Below the pieces are notes generated by a model. That model made no database searches. It had not been told where the DNA came from and worked only from the letters and a program-made list of their open reading frames with translations. From NCBI GenBank assembly GCA_039621445.1, contig CP154954.1:51315847-51379846 (forward strand): 64,000 bases of DNA, given 5' to 3'. The DNA is from Euglena gracilis. Its lineage: Eukaryota; Euglenida; Euglenophyceae; Euglenales. Below, in pieces: positions 23,001 to 31,495 of the stretch. Position 1 is the stretch's first letter. Each line of letters begins with the position of its first letter. The position numbers and the translations under genes were made by a program.

Positions 23001-25932
23001 CCATTTTTACAGAAACGAACCAAATGTTTCTGGGCCATCAGGGTTTCCCCAAGAATTTGAATGATAAGAATGCCATTGTCGGTGAATCAAGATTGTCAAG
23101 AATGCCAAGAATGTGAATTATGACATCAATTTTGGAACCAATTTATCTTTTGGGGGGGGTTGGGGTTTATCAAAGATCTTGACGAAAACCCCATTCGTCA
23201 TTGTCACTCAATACAAGAACTGCAGGAAAATCAGAAATGGGTGGCAAACTCAGGCACTCTGGGTGATGTTTTCCTTGACTTTGTTTGCATTACAGAGGCC
23301 TGATGCATGAATGAAATTTAAAATACCTCCCCCCCCCTTGTCTAAGCACCGGAAAAGATGGGTAAGAACCGGGGGGGGGGGGTGCTTAGACAAGGGTGGT
23401 GCTTAGACAAGGGGGGGGGGAGGAAAGACAAGAATCATAAATTTTCTCCATACTTCTTTCGTTTCGTGTCTACTGTGGCACGCCTCAGATTTTTTGGGGA
23501 GAGGTTGCCATCCTCAGAGCAAAGAAAGCAGTTTGAAATGCCACATAAAAAAAACAGCGGAGATTCTGCACACCGATAGGCCAAATGAACAACACAGGAC
23601 TGCACTGCAGCCATCAGAGGGTTTTTTAGGGCCCTGGGAGGGTCGGCCCGGACCAGGGGGTATTTTTTAAGGCGTCTTAAAACCCTTAAAAAACCTTTAA
23701 AAAATCGCCTTGGAAAATTTTTCGAATTTCGAGCAATAAAGAAGTCACAAAATCTCGGCAAAACAAGCCAACTCCTCGGGAAAAAATAATTTCTGGCATT
23801 GCCGGAACATTGTCTATCTGAAAAAATGGGTTTTCAACTGTTTTAAGTTTGGACACCCGTAGGTGGGGTGGCAGCGGGTATTTTTTAAGGCGTACATTTT
23901 TAATTTGAATTTTTATAAGGTTTTTTCAGGAATTTTTTAAGGTTTTTCAAGATTTTCAAGGCATTTTTAAATTTTTAAGGCATCTATTTTCCAAGGGCAG
24001 TCAAAGAGCCATCTGGGCATCGAACAGGGGCACCGAATTAATGCAAAAAGGCCTCTGACAGCCATCCGTCTAAAAAAAAAATTGTGTTCTGAAAAGCTGC
24101 CCTGTGCCACTTGACCCGCCCACACCATGGGAACATGGCCGGGACATCCCACAACGCCGCCACACCTCCAGTGCGCTCCTCAGGTGGCTGACCTCCACCA
24201 GCAGCTGGTCCCGCTCCTCCTGCAGCGCCGTGGCCTCCGTCGCCCCCGCCAGCACGTCCCCACTCTGGGGAGGCCCCCGGCCGGGCACGGCAGAGGCAAG
24301 CCATGAGAAATTCCACCCCCTGGGCTGTTTTTCTGAGTTGCAGAGGGGTCAAGCTCACTGGCCCAAGCACCGGTGACCTTACCAATATTCTTGGCTGAAT
24401 CCATCCAGGACCATACAGTGTTTTACCGACCCCCCCGGCCACTTCCACTCTCCCAAAAGCCAGTCACTCACTTTTTTTTATCGGAAAACCAGTCAGTCCT
24501 CCCCAGGGGGGGGGGGGGGTGAGCCACTCTGGATTCGAAGGGAAATTTGACCAAAAACGTGAGAAAAAGGCCAAAAAAACTTCCGGTGCCTTTGGCACCG
24601 GGTCACTTTTGGTGTTTGCGAACCTCCCCTGGAGAGGGGTTCTGGGCCGAAAGCCAATCAGTCACACTAAAAAAGCCCTTCACCCCTGGGGGGGGTCGGC
24701 CAGTGACTAAGTGATTGGACGTCAGGACGATGGGCGGGGTGGCTATTCCTTGAAATGCGGGGGGGAATGCGACGTGGTGCTGATGGATGTGGAGCCAATC
24801 CCAAAAAGCCTCCAAATTCTGCAAGAGGAGAAAGCCCCCCGAAACAACCTCGTCCCACAAAACACTCCATTCCCTCCCTGTCACTCTGATTGTCAACGGA
24901 CGGGGGCCCGCCGCTGCCTCGGAGCCCCCTGGCGTCTGGCGCTGCTGCCCCTGCAGGGCCCATGCCCGGAACTCAGCCTGATGCACCTGGAGCAGGGAGG
25001 GGGAGACGCAGCATGGACCCTCAAAAAAATGTGCTGCAAAAACACAAATAAATGCAAATAAACACACAGACGCAAAGCCTATGTAAACTCCTTCGAAGTT
25101 CAACGTTTGAAAAAACTTCCCAACAATAATCGGGAAAATCACCAGGAAAAAGAACACAGACACACACATAAACAAAAACACAAATTTCGCCAAAATCGAA
25201 AAACACAAAAAAAACCATTCGTGTCCGACCTCTGCCTGGAGCAGGGCGGCGCCAAGCGACCCCCCCCCCCCCCTAGGGAATCCAGCTCACAGGCTGGAAA
25301 GTTTGGGCTCACTGGAAAATGGCCGCTGGCTGCCTCCCCCCACCTTCGGCTGAGGCAACGCTCTGACCTGGAGGCGGAGGCGGCTAATCTCGTCCTCCAT
25401 CGCCTGGCGCTCCTCCTCGATCCGCCGCTGCGTTCGTTGTGTCTGCGGGGCAAGAGCCGTGCGCGGGAGAGCAGTTGTTTGCGGGCGGTGGGCGGGTTGG
25501 TGGGTGTGTTGGGCCATTCGATTGATGAAGGCTGGCTCCTGCCGAGGGGCGTGGGAATGCCAGAAGGGGGGTCCAGGCGCGTTGTTCCCGAATCACATTA
25601 CCAAAATCAACGAGGCAGCTTCCCACTTTTAATTGACTTGATACTTCGAACTTAACAACTGTTATTACTGTTCTGCAGCCAATTGCTTCTATTTGCATAT
25701 ATATATATATATGTACATTGAATGAATGACTATCAGTGAGGGAGTTGCTTTCGTTTGGGCGTTGTTTTCTTTGGGGGGCATCAAAGTCAAGCTGCAAGCG
25801 GGACAGATGGCGAGGGATGGTGGGCAAGTCAACCTGGGCGTCCCTCTCCACCTTGCAGATGGCCCGCTGGAGGGACGCAATCTGCGCCTTGCAGAGGTCA
25901 GCCGCGGAGCCGTCTTCCAACCCCGAGTTGTG
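6359..25932 (-). CDS. Coiled-coil protein gene, 15 linked exons (3' part not in view)
   Basis: Fifteen exons (25932-25834, 25442-25368, 24986-24885, 24264-24166, 22782-22669, 19989-19840, 13228-13126, 11922-11804, 11687-11650, 11519-11408, 8243-8061, 7826-7631, 7337-7273, 7148-7092, 6442-6359) join in compatible phase to 1596 nt, 532 codons without a stop. Almost every exon is an amphipathic Glu/Gln/Arg/Leu/Ala heptad stretch, so the product is a long alpha-helical coiled coil, perhaps a scaffold, tether or cytoskeletal protein. I recognise no specific family; the role is open. Most exons begin after CAG and end at GT, commonly CAG|GT; one donor is GC. Introns run from 116 bp to 6.6 kb and hold most of the repeats listed here. 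The last visible exon ends in phase 0 at 6359, so the gene should continue past the microsatellite and the LINE. The start codon is not certain (see 31307-31436 and 32156-32273). Confidence 0.72.
6443..7091 (-). other. Intron between coiled-coil exons 16 and 17
   Basis: 649 bp apart from a short G run. No gene, repeat family or other signal recognised. Confidence 0.6.
7092..7148 (-). CDS. Coiled-coil exon 16
   Basis: 57 nt, phase 0 to 0, acceptor CCCCTCGCAG behind a pyrimidine tract, donor CAG|GTGCAC. Encodes [19 protein letters not shown]. Confidence 0.7.
7273..7337 (-). CDS. Coiled-coil exon 15
   Basis: 65 nt, phase 1 to 0, acceptor CTCCTGCAG, donor CAG|GTGAAC. Encodes [20 protein letters not shown]. 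Its entry phase exactly fits exon 14. Confidence 0.75.
7631..7826 (-). CDS. Coiled-coil exon 14
   Basis: 196 nt, phase 0 to 1, acceptor ATCTGCGCAG, donor CGCG|GTGTGG. The longest unbroken helix: [52 protein letters not shown]. The CKELQRQ segment resembles taxilin helices only superficially. Confidence 0.8.
7899..7985. repeat. (CA/CG)n microsatellite in an intron
   Basis: Alternating purine-pyrimidine CGCGCG/CACACA tract, potentially Z-DNA forming. Confidence 0.85.
8061..8243 (-). CDS. Coiled-coil exon 13
   Basis: 183 nt, phase 0 to 0, acceptor CGTGGCAG, donor GAG|GTGGGC. Encodes [20 protein letters not shown] then [10 protein letters not shown], a Gly/Pro-rich hinge ([11 protein letters not shown]) and [12 protein letters not shown]. 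Confidence 0.75.
8630..8835. repeat. G-run word island (GGTGCGCTTNTATTTGG)
   Basis: At least three iterations of GGTGCGCTT(C/T)TATTTGGACC at the edge of G runs, plus variants GTGCTCGTAGCGGACC and GCGCTTGTAGCGGTCC. A segment containing TTGTTGATTT and GCCATCAAAATGGGGG recurs at 58745-58815. Confidence 0.7.
9192..9508 (+). mobile_element. MITE type B, hAT-like
   Basis: TIRs CAGGGCAGTCCTTGACGG and CCTTATGGACCGCCCTG inverted. Flanks GTTTGCTG and GTCTGCTC match at 6 of 8. The interior carries the type B core (GGCATCCTCACACCATCGCC, CATCCACCCAAAACGTC). Confidence 0.75.
9604..9929 (+). repeat. MITE type A copy
   Basis: Left end CAGGTGTTTTTT, right end AAAAAATAATGCCTG. Core includes GGAACATTGTCTACCCACC and GGTTCGATACCCAGATG. 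Confidence 0.7.
9950..10800. repeat. Broken type A fragments, one inverted
   Basis: 9970-10110 is a left-end fragment with TTAAAAAAC words. 10515-10800 carries the core in the reverse sense (CCATCCAAGCATCAAACG, GATGTTCCAGCGATGTCAG). Between them is a G/C-run stretch with no gene. Confidence 0.6.
10893..11386 (+). repeat. Type C repeat, copy 1 (TGCAAAAAA words)
   Basis: About 490 bp. Starts GCAACAAGCCTGCTCAAAAT, contains CCACTGGAGAGGACTTGGAA and ends AATTATGCAACTTGCATAT. Shares order and spacing with copies at 12330 and 36490. Confidence 0.8.
11408..11519 (-). CDS. Coiled-coil exon 12
   Basis: 112 nt, phase 2 to 0, acceptor CCCCCACAG, donor AGC|GTATGC. Encodes [20 protein letters not shown] then [15 protein letters not shown]. 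Confidence 0.75.
11650..11687 (-). CDS. Coiled-coil exon 11 (micro-exon)
   Basis: 38 nt, phase 0 to 2, acceptor ATGTCTGCAG, donor CAG|GTGTCT. Encodes [12 protein letters not shown] plus two bases completed by the next exon. Confidence 0.65.
11804..11922 (-). CDS. Coiled-coil exon 10 (putative GC donor)
   Basis: 119 nt, phase 1 to 0, acceptor GCTCCGCAG. Encodes [20 protein letters not shown] then [17 protein letters not shown]. The heptads stop at CAG|GCGTGG, where no in-phase GT is usable, so a GC-AG intron is inferred. Confidence 0.65.
12330..12797 (+). repeat. Type C repeat, copy 2
   Basis: Same order of blocks as copy 1: GCAACAAGGCTCCTCAAAAT, CCACTGGAGAGGACTTCGAA, TTATGCAACTTGCATAAT. A (CTAC)n tract lies just upstream at 12240-12265. 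Confidence 0.8.
13126..13228 (-). CDS. Coiled-coil exon 9
   Basis: 103 nt, phase 0 to 1, acceptor GTTCGTCAG, donor ACAG|GTTCCT. Encodes [20 protein letters not shown] and [14 protein letters not shown]. The phase matches the next exon. Confidence 0.72.
13440..13590. repeat. Decamer tandem repeat (CTGCGGTCGG)n beside a G/C-run hairpin
   Basis: Seven to eight decamers at about 13511-13590, preceded by facing G and C runs at 13437-13468. Confidence 0.85.
13600..14790. other. Intron stretch without recognised gene
   Basis: AT-rich unique-looking sequence with short CTTGTAACTTG and GCTCTTGCTC duplications near 14310-14490. Nothing else supported. Confidence 0.5.
14799..15104 (+). repeat. MITE type B copy
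   Basis: Starts CAGGGCGGTCCCCAAGG, has the type B core (CTGCTGTCCCAGCACATTCA) and a degenerate right end TATGGACGGCTCTG. Flanking octamers match poorly (5 of 8). Confidence 0.65.
15551..16068. repeat. Large palindrome 0 with GGCAGC ends
   Basis: Starts GGCAGCTCCCAACTATACAA and ends in the inverse TATAGTTAGGAGCTGCC, flanked by TA/TG microsatellite. GGGACCCGGGTCCGACC faces GGGACCCGGGTCCCACC. The interior has CGAACCCTAACCCTATTCC. Confidence 0.8.
16116..16400. repeat. Large palindrome 1 with GGCAGC ends
   Basis: GGCAGCCATAATTTACAGGG faces GTAGATTATGGCTGCC. The inner arms (16191-16246 and 16273-16326) start GCGTTAATGATGGAATAGGG and are nearly perfect inverses rich in TTAGGG/CCCTAA. Confidence 0.9.
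16473..16752. repeat. Large palindrome 2 with GGCAGC ends
   Basis: GGCAGCAAGCTACTACTTGG faces its inverse AAGTAGTAGCTTGCTGCC, then a second inner pair (GGTAGCTCCAGGGGGTC with its inverse), then the conserved GCGTTAATGATGG arms. Confidence 0.9.
16764..17026. repeat. Large palindrome 3 with GGCAGC-type ends
   Basis: CTCCAACTAAATGGCC faces GGCATTTAGTTGGAG; inner pair ATAGTTGGATCAGGG with its inverse; then decayed GCGTTATTGATGG arms. Ends GCTGCC into (TA)n. Confidence 0.85.
17040..17314. repeat. (TATG)n then (GTAG)n microsatellite
   Basis: About 24 TATG units switch to about 39 GTAG units at 17142 and back to GTAT at 17301. Confidence 0.97.
17315..17965. other. GC-rich unclassified island between microsatellites
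   Basis: 650 bp without word iteration or the MITE families. Frames are open for 60-130 codons on both strands but none shows a motif I know. Could be a fragment of another retroelement. Confidence 0.4.
17993..18735. repeat. (TATG)n microsatellite with TACG block
   Basis: About 180 units. Sparse CTGT, GTGT and GTAG variants, and a pure TACG block of 8 units at about 18641-18673. Confidence 0.97.
18917..19155. repeat. Word island GCGGCGCAC
   Basis: GCCGCGGCGCAC or close variants recur at least eight times, with a hairpin GAAGAAAAATCTTC near the end. Confidence 0.75.
19330..19655 (+). repeat. MITE type A copy, left end lost
   Basis: Core GGTGGAACGTCATCTATCC and GGTTCGATGTCAGGATAG; right end GAGTAATGCCTG. 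Confidence 0.65.
19840..19989 (-). CDS. Coiled-coil exon 8
   Basis: 150 nt, phase 0 to 0, acceptor TGGCCACAG, donor CAG|GTGTGT. Encodes [17 protein letters not shown], a short Gly/Pro break, then [17 protein letters not shown]. Confidence 0.78.
20005..20547 (+). repeat. MITE type A copy with tandemly duplicated 3' part
   Basis: Left end GCAGGTATTATCTTTTAAGG. The stretch from GCCCTTGGAAATGGGATTTC through GGCGGGGTGTGCAG is present twice (about 20315-20433 and 20433-20547), separated by a (TA)n or (AAT)n tract. Confidence 0.75.
20600..20860 (+). repeat. MITE type B fragment
   Basis: Has GCATCCCAGACATTCAAC, GGACCATTGCCCATCCACC and CCTTGTTCGAGCTCTGGGCC but no clear TIRs. Confidence 0.6.
21137..21566. 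mobile_element. G-run MITE with 8-bp TSD CCCCCTCC
   Basis: TIRs CATACATCTCTTAGG and CCTTAAAGAGATGTATG are inverted. Both flanks are CCCCCTCC (21129-21136, 21567-21574). The interior iterates GGGCTGG(C/A) and CTAGC along C/G runs and has the hairpin TTTCGGCGCTTTGCGCCG at about 21387. Confidence 0.85.
22669..22782 (-). CDS. Coiled-coil exon 7
   Basis: 114 nt, phase 0 to 0, acceptor CATCCCCAG, donor CAG|GTCGTC. Encodes [20 protein letters not shown] followed by [16 protein letters not shown]. Confidence 0.78.
23325..23423. repeat. Hairpin of CTTGTCTAAGCACC words
   Basis: CCCCTTGTCTAAGCACC faces two direct copies of GGTGCTTAGACAAGG. Confidence 0.85.
23640..24050. repeat. Two MITE type A copies, back to back
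   Basis: 23640-23870 is plus-oriented (GGTATTTTTTAAGGCG start, GGAACATTGTCTATC core). 23876-24050 starts with the same end but has the core reversed (GCCATCTGGGCATCGAAC). Confidence 0.65.
24166..24264 (-). CDS. Coiled-coil exon 6
   Basis: 99 nt, phase 0 to 0, acceptor CCTCCCCAG, donor GAG|GTGTGG. Encodes [20 protein letters not shown] then [13 protein letters not shown], a clear heptad stretch. Confidence 0.75.
24470..24720. repeat. Word island CCAGTCACT with central hairpin
   Basis: GCCAGTCACTCAC, CCAGTCAGTCC, CAATCAGTCAC, GCCAGTGACT. Central hairpin CCGGTGCCTTTGGCACCGG at about 24583. Confidence 0.7.
24885..24986 (-). CDS. Coiled-coil exon 5
   Basis: 102 nt, phase 0 to 0 with acceptor CTGCTCCAG. 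Encodes [20 protein letters not shown] and onward. The donor AGA|GTGACA was picked because it keeps phase 0; an alternative GT lies about 17 nt earlier, out of phase. Confidence 0.55.
25368..25442 (-). CDS. Coiled-coil exon 4
   Basis: 75 nt, phase 0 to 0, acceptor GCCCCGCAG, donor CAG|GTCAGA. Encodes [20 protein letters not shown] and RLRLQ. Confidence 0.75.
25834..25932 (-). CDS. Coiled-coil exon 3
   Basis: 99 nt, phase 0 to 0. Acceptor TCCGCAG, donor CAG|GTTGAC. Encodes [13 protein letters not shown] then an [18 protein letters not shown] helix. Confidence 0.72.
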
Positions 25933-26509
25933 CTGCGGACTTTGAAGACCTTTTGACTACTGATTTCACTCATTTCCCCTTTAAAAAAAAATACTTCAAA
26001 ATCAATGGTCACTGCATTGGGACCTTTCAATGATGCAATCGGATGCCCCCATGAACTTACCCAACCAAGAAGTGATGGGTTCGGGTGGCGAGGCAGAAGC
26101 TTGGGGCAGGTTCTGATTGGGGGCGGGGGTTTATGTGAACCTCTGCCTTGAGAAAAAAGCTTGCTCAAATTTTATGCAATACGATGACAGTTTAATAATG
26201 GTAAACCTGCATGGGAATATGTGGAACAACCCCCCAAATATGAACCGGTTGATTTTATTTCAGTTTCCAAAAATCGGCCCAGGGTTGCCCACGTTTGAGG
26301 GTTGCTTGTCGAGAGAGGTTGGGGGGGGGGGTTACAGCCGGTGAAATTTGATCTCTCCTTCCAGAATTCTGACAACTCTAAATTTTGTGTTTGTTCCTCT
26401 CCAATGTTTGCCTGACCTAAGCATTCAAAGGAGGTGTGGCATCAACCCATGCAATCAGAGATACACAGTAGGCCCCTGGGGGGGGTCCCACTAGCAAATT
26501 TTTGCCATA

Positions 26510-26620
26510 TACATATGTATGTATGTATGGTGCATGGGTGGATGTACGTGTGTATGCATGCAGACAGACAGACAAACAGCCAGCCAGCCAGCCAGACAGA
26601 CAGACAGATCATACATACAT
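26510..26620. repeat. (TATG)n / (CAGA)n / (CAGC)n microsatellite
   Basis: Short imperfect tetramer tracts in sequence. Confidence 0.85.
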
Positions 26621-26714
26621 GTGTCTTCGGTCAACTGCCTTTAGCTACTGGGACGCCCGTTTGACACCCGTTTTCGTGCCACCGCAGGACCATTTTTGCG
26701 GGTGGGGCATGGGG

Positions 26715-27033
26715 AGTAGCGTTAGGGTTAGGGTGAGGTTTAGGAATAGGGTTAGGGTTAGAATTTTCTGGGTGATGTAGGCCTTAAATTGGATTTATTT
26801 GGTTAATTTTAGGCAAAAATTAGGACAAGCAGGTCCAATTTTGGCTTCGCTTTTTTCCTAAAACCCTAACCCTCACCCTAATCCCAACCTAAACCCAATC
26901 CTGACCTGGGTGTGAACGGAAAAAAATGCGAACGGGCGCGAAACAGAAAGTTGGAGTTTGCCAACCTCCACCACATTTTACTAACGTGGGATCCCCCTTG
27001 GGGGGAGTCCCACTGGTAAATCATTGCCATACA
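26715..27033. repeat. Telomere-like foldback
   Basis: GTTAGGGTTAGGGTGAGG faces AACCCTAACCCTCACCC. A second hairpin TTTACTAACGTGGGA facing TCCCACTGGTAAA closes the right side, and GTCCCACTAGCAAA at 26487 is a related left word. Confidence 0.75.
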
Positions 27034-27119
27034 CCATTTATAAAATCGTCAAGTATAGGCCACCTGCCCCAAATAGAAGCCCCCTCCGGGTTCCCCTCCA
27101 AAAATCCATTAACCCCCCC

Positions 27120-27370
27120 CCCCCCCCCCGCAGGGCGGTCCAGCGTATTCGACCGAAAATCGGCCAAAAAAAACGGAGAAAACACTGATAATATTTTCCC
27201 AAAGGCAGGCGCACTTTGGGGGGAATCCATACCTTGCATCGTTGGACCCATCAACCCAAAACATCGAAAAATGCACTTTTGGACTTTTTGGGTTTTCGGC
27301 CCCCATTTGATCCCCGATCCCTGGACCAGCCTCAGCCTCTCGTTGGCCGACTTAGACGGCTGGGAATGCA
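27120..27370 (+). repeat. MITE type B copy
   Basis: CAGGGCGGTCCAGCG start, then CATCGTTGGACCCATCAACC and ACATCGAAAAATGCAC. Confidence 0.55.
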
Positions 27371-27412
27371 CTTTTCTTGTTGAGTCACAAAATTTAGGCA
27401 GTTTTAGTGAAA

Positions 27413-30400
27413 ATGCGCATCCGCGCATTTTGGACGCGGAGGTGCGCAGGTGCGCATTTTGCATGGTTTGATGCCTCTTCCAGCCTGGGGGTAAACACCA
27501 TAAAAATGAGCTGTTTGGATTTAACGCGACCCCAGGAACCACCCCCCAGTATTCTGCTTCAACCATGTATCATGCTGTTTACAGCTGTTTCACGACGACT
27601 GTGGTACAGTGTGTGGATGGGCACACACTTAGCACACTCCACACGGCATGCGGAACACGGACGACGCAGGGAAGCCTGGACGTGGGTGTGACACCTTGTG
27701 TTCACCGATGTGTGCTGATGGCTTCTGGGGGCAGGGCCTGGTGAACCTGGGATGAGCATGGGAGGGAACACCTTGCACACAGAGACACAGCCCTCCCAAG
27801 GTCAAAACAATGGGGGTGCCACTGAGTATCAGCGCACCTGCGCATTTTTTGGAAACCCAAAAGAATGCGCAGGTGCGCATTTTTTGGAATGGACACAGGC
27901 TGCGGGAAGGGGGAAAGCGCACACGCGCATTGATGTTGAAGGACACACTGGGTATGGCCTGTTGTTTGCCTGCCTTGAATCCGAGCTGTGCACCGCTGTG
28001 ATGTGGTTTCGGGCTTGCAGAACATGGGTGTGTGAGGGGGAGATGAACCAACAGAATAACCCTGGGCAATCATGTCGCTGTACCAGACCACACCCTGAAA
28101 CACCACACCCGCAGCAGCATGAAAAACCCTGGGCTCGGCGACGGCAGGTGTCAAGGCACAAATTCATGTCCTTCGGTAACAGGGGAACTAACCCCCTGCA
28201 GTGCAAGTCACCGAACAAATCAGAATGCGCACCTGCGCATTCCACTTCACCCACTGCAGTCCAGTGCCTAGCCCAGCTTACACTGCTCTAATGAACGTGT
28301 GGAGCAAGTCACAACACACATGCAACCGTCCCCCACCTGGGGGAGGTGATAGGGAGGCTGCTGCCAGCGTTGTCTGACCCCACGCCCCAGAGCGTGCATG
28401 GCAGCACACAGCCAATTGGCTCCCTGAACAACCTTATGTTGGGCTGCAGTGGACGGTGCCAGGAGCACTGTGCCCTACAATTAGGGTCAACGCAGGGGGT
28501 CGTGTCTGGTTCCACACACAGTGTTCATGGGGTTGGCACCTCGAGAGCGAAACACACCTGTCACCACCTTCGGCATCATTGCCAAAAACGGTCTGTAAAC
28601 GCAGAATTAATTCACAATCCAAATGGACTCAAAGAAGCGAACACCACTGGTTAGTCCTTGCCCCAAATTTTCTCCAGGCACTTGATATCGTGAGACAGGC
28701 ACAAGCACATCACAACAAAAACTTGCCGATAAACCCAGGAAGTTTTCCGTTCTGCTTTTTCTGTGTAATACACTGTGTCGTACCAAGGGCATACGGATGA
28801 GAAAGGGACTTCAGTGCCCGAGGAAATTCCTCGGTGACGGGCACCCTAACTCCCAAATGTGGTCAGCAGTCCTTCGTGGCAAGTGAATGCGCACATGCGC
28901 AAAAAATCGACCTGTGCCTTTCTTTGAATGACAGCCACACCGTCGAATATTTTCACTCCCAGGTGGGTATGCCACCACCCACGCCAACTCCCCCCGCCTG
29001 GCCTGGGTTTGAAACCACACGGTTGAAGTGCAGACCTCCCTGTGACGATCCAATGGTGTCCGAGGACGAGGCAGCCCTGGAGCGAAACACGGCAGAGGAT
29101 GACCACCACCTGTGGCCTTGTTGGCAACAAAAGTCACCCACCACATAGAACCCTTTTTTATCATGTACTCAGAGTCGACGCTCCAGCACTGCAAACTACA
29201 CAACCCCTGGCGGCTGTGAAGACCAGGGAAAGCACATATCCACACACTTTCTCCACACGCCCCATCCGCAATGGCTGCAGTCAAACATGGCACATCGGGG
29301 TGAATGCGCACATGCGCATTCCCTTCTTGTGTCTCCCCTTAAAACACCCTGGTAGGAGGTTGCTTGCTGTACAGGGCCATGCCAAACAACCCAGCACACA
29401 AGGTGGATGCACAGCCCAGGAGACGTTCACCCTACTCTGGCAGCATCCACCTGTGCAATGCGACGCCTCTGAAATCGCTAACAAAAAGGCCAGCAGTGCA
29501 CCATGGGGGTGACCCTGCCACAATGCTGTGCTGGCACTGGGTTCAGGAGTGCGAGACACAGCTCTCCACAGAATAGAGAATGCGCACCTGCGCACTCCCC
29601 CTCATGAAATGCGCAGATGCGCACTCTTGTGGATGCCCAGCGCTGCTCCCCTCCGCTCTCCTGCAGATAGAATCATAGCCAGCGAAGGAATGGCCTCAAG
29701 GGTGCGCACGTGCGCATTCTTGTGCCTCATGCAACCTCGGAGAGGAGCCATTCACATCGTTTGTGAGGGCTGTTCTGGAGGGTGTTGTCTGTGGCAAACA
29801 GGGTTGAAGTGGGGCTCCGCTCCGTAGCTTTTAAAACCAGTGGCACACAGGAGAGGAGTGCAAGCCAGCCCCCCCCCTTCCATACCCAGCACCCCATCAC
29901 AAACGTCACACCTAAACACAGGTGGTCGCACATGGTGATGTGCCGTGGTGCCTATGAGAAGACACATGCGAAGCAGACTGCGTGCGCCACTGAAGGGATG
30001 CTGTGCCTGCAAGTGTCACAGAGGGGTGCAGTGCACCGTGTGGGATGGCAAACAGCAGGCAGCCTGAGGAGGGTAACGAGCCCTCCCCTAAACCCCCCCC
30101 AAAAATAAGACCCTGGGTCCATTTCATGGGTCGGTTGCTGGAAAGCCCGAGGGGGGGTCTTATTCATGGGGGGGGGGTCCATTTTATGGATTTTTGCTGG
30201 AAAAATTTTCGACCCCCCAAATGACCAAAAATGCCCCCCAAAATACCATTTTTCGAAAAATTCAGGCGCTTCGTGCCAGACAAATAGGGGAAAATATGCT
30301 GATGTATGGAAACTGTCCAAAAATGACAGATTTACCGCCCAAAAATGGCTCTTTTTTCAAAAATCCGGCGCTTCGCGCCGGCAGGGGGGTCTTATTTATG

Positions 30401-31025
30401 GGGGGGGGTCCATTTCATGGATTTTTGCTCGGACCGGCCAGGGGGGGGTCTTATTTTGGGGGGGGTCCATTTTATGGGGGGGGTCTTATTTTTGGGGGGG
30501 GGGTTTACAGACATCTGGTCTTGATTTTAACACACACACCCCACCACTCTCTGAATGCAGACTACACGCACACACCAAACATTCGCAAGAGCCCCCTCGT
30601 GCCCTGCTTCCAGCACAGGACAGAACCTCCTCTCCACTCAAACCGCAGAGACCACGGTACCCCTCCCACCCCCACCCCCGGGAGCCACAATAACCATCCA
30701 AAACTTCGGGAAAAGGCCGGGACGGGGAGGGGGGGTGAATGCGCACCTGCGCATTCACTCGGCACCACAAAACAGGGGGGACAGCGACAGGTACAACGCC
30801 TTCACCTGACGAGGGTTCGTCCTCGTAAAACAGTGTTTTGTGTCGCACCTACTTCGGCAGACGGGGGTTTTCCCTCGGTCGGCGGAGGTGGAAAACCACT
30901 ATTTTCAAAACGGGTCGAAGGTAGTGAGTGGTACCCATTTTGGTACCAGGGGTTTCAGCTGACGGGTCGGCCGCCCCGTCAAGTGATGGCGACACAGTTG
31001 GTCACAAAAGAATGCGCAGGTGCGC
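27413..31025. repeat. Cluster of 13 TGCGCA dyads
   Basis: Consensus GAATGCGCANNTGCGCATTC, mostly with CC, GG, CA or AC at the centre, at about 27413, 27443, 27835, 27865, 27917, 28222, 28886, 29303, 29578, 29608, 29702, 30737 and 31010. Sequence between sites is otherwise non-repetitive. Confidence 0.85.
30095..30503. repeat. Word island TCTTATTT / TCCATTTTATGG
   Basis: CCCCAAAAATAAGACCC faces GGGTCTTATTTTTGGGG at the ends. Inside, TCTTATT and TCCATTT(C/T)ATGG each recur about five times on G runs. Hairpin CCGGCGCTTCGCGCCGG at about 30364. Confidence 0.85.
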
Positions 31026-31084
31026 AAAAAACCACCAAAAATGAAAAGTGCATTCCCGGCCGTCTAAGGCCGAGATTAGAAGGG

Positions 31085-31235
31085 GTGCCCAAATAGAAGC
31101 CCCTCCCCTTGGGTTTCCGACCGAATAGTAGCCCCAGGGGGCTTCTAATTGGGGCAGGGGTTTTAAACATACAACTAAGAAACGAAGAAGAAACTAACGT
31201 AAGAAAGGAAGAAGAAACTAACGTACAACGAAGAA
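31085..31235. repeat. AATAGAAGCCCC cassette and short tandem repeat
   Basis: AAATAGAAGCCCC, AATAGTAGCCCC and its inverse GGGGGCTTCTAATTGGGG, then two copies of GAAGAAGAAACTAACGTA. Confidence 0.75.
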
Positions 31236-31306
31236 GGGACTTTTTAAAACCTTTGGACCCCATTCACCCAACCCAAAGCTGGCGTCCATCCGGCCCGGCG
31301 GAAGAC

Positions 31307-31436
31307 CGCCCCGGCCCAGCTCCTCGCTGTGCTGCTGGCACTCGGCGTCCCTGGCCCGCAGGCGCTGCAGCAGCCGCTGGTTGTCCTGGGCCAACCGCTG
31401 GCCGGTCTCCAGCAGGGAGGCCTCGAAGCCAGCGTC
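31307..31436 (-). CDS. Probable coiled-coil exon (DAGFEASLL...)
   Basis: Begins after CTAAAG and encodes DAGFEASLLETGQRLAQ, then heptads ending EELGRG, leaving phase 1 at G|GTCTTC. The A-x(3)-E-x-G-x(2)-L-x(3)-N-x-(2)L pattern recalls the start of HAP1/BICD/CDR2-type coiled coils, but the match is short. The next located exon (25932) begins in phase 0, so at least one exon in the 5.4 kb between is probably missing. Confidence 0.55.
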
Positions 31437-31495
31437 CTTTAGACCAACCCCGAGGACACATGGAGGCGCTTCCAACAGACCAGACACACACATAC

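Noticed and set aside
27413-31025. TGCGCA palindromes as a CRISPR-like array
   Set aside because: Spacing is irregular from 20 bp to over 1 kb, repeats are too short, and the context is a eukaryotic gene region.
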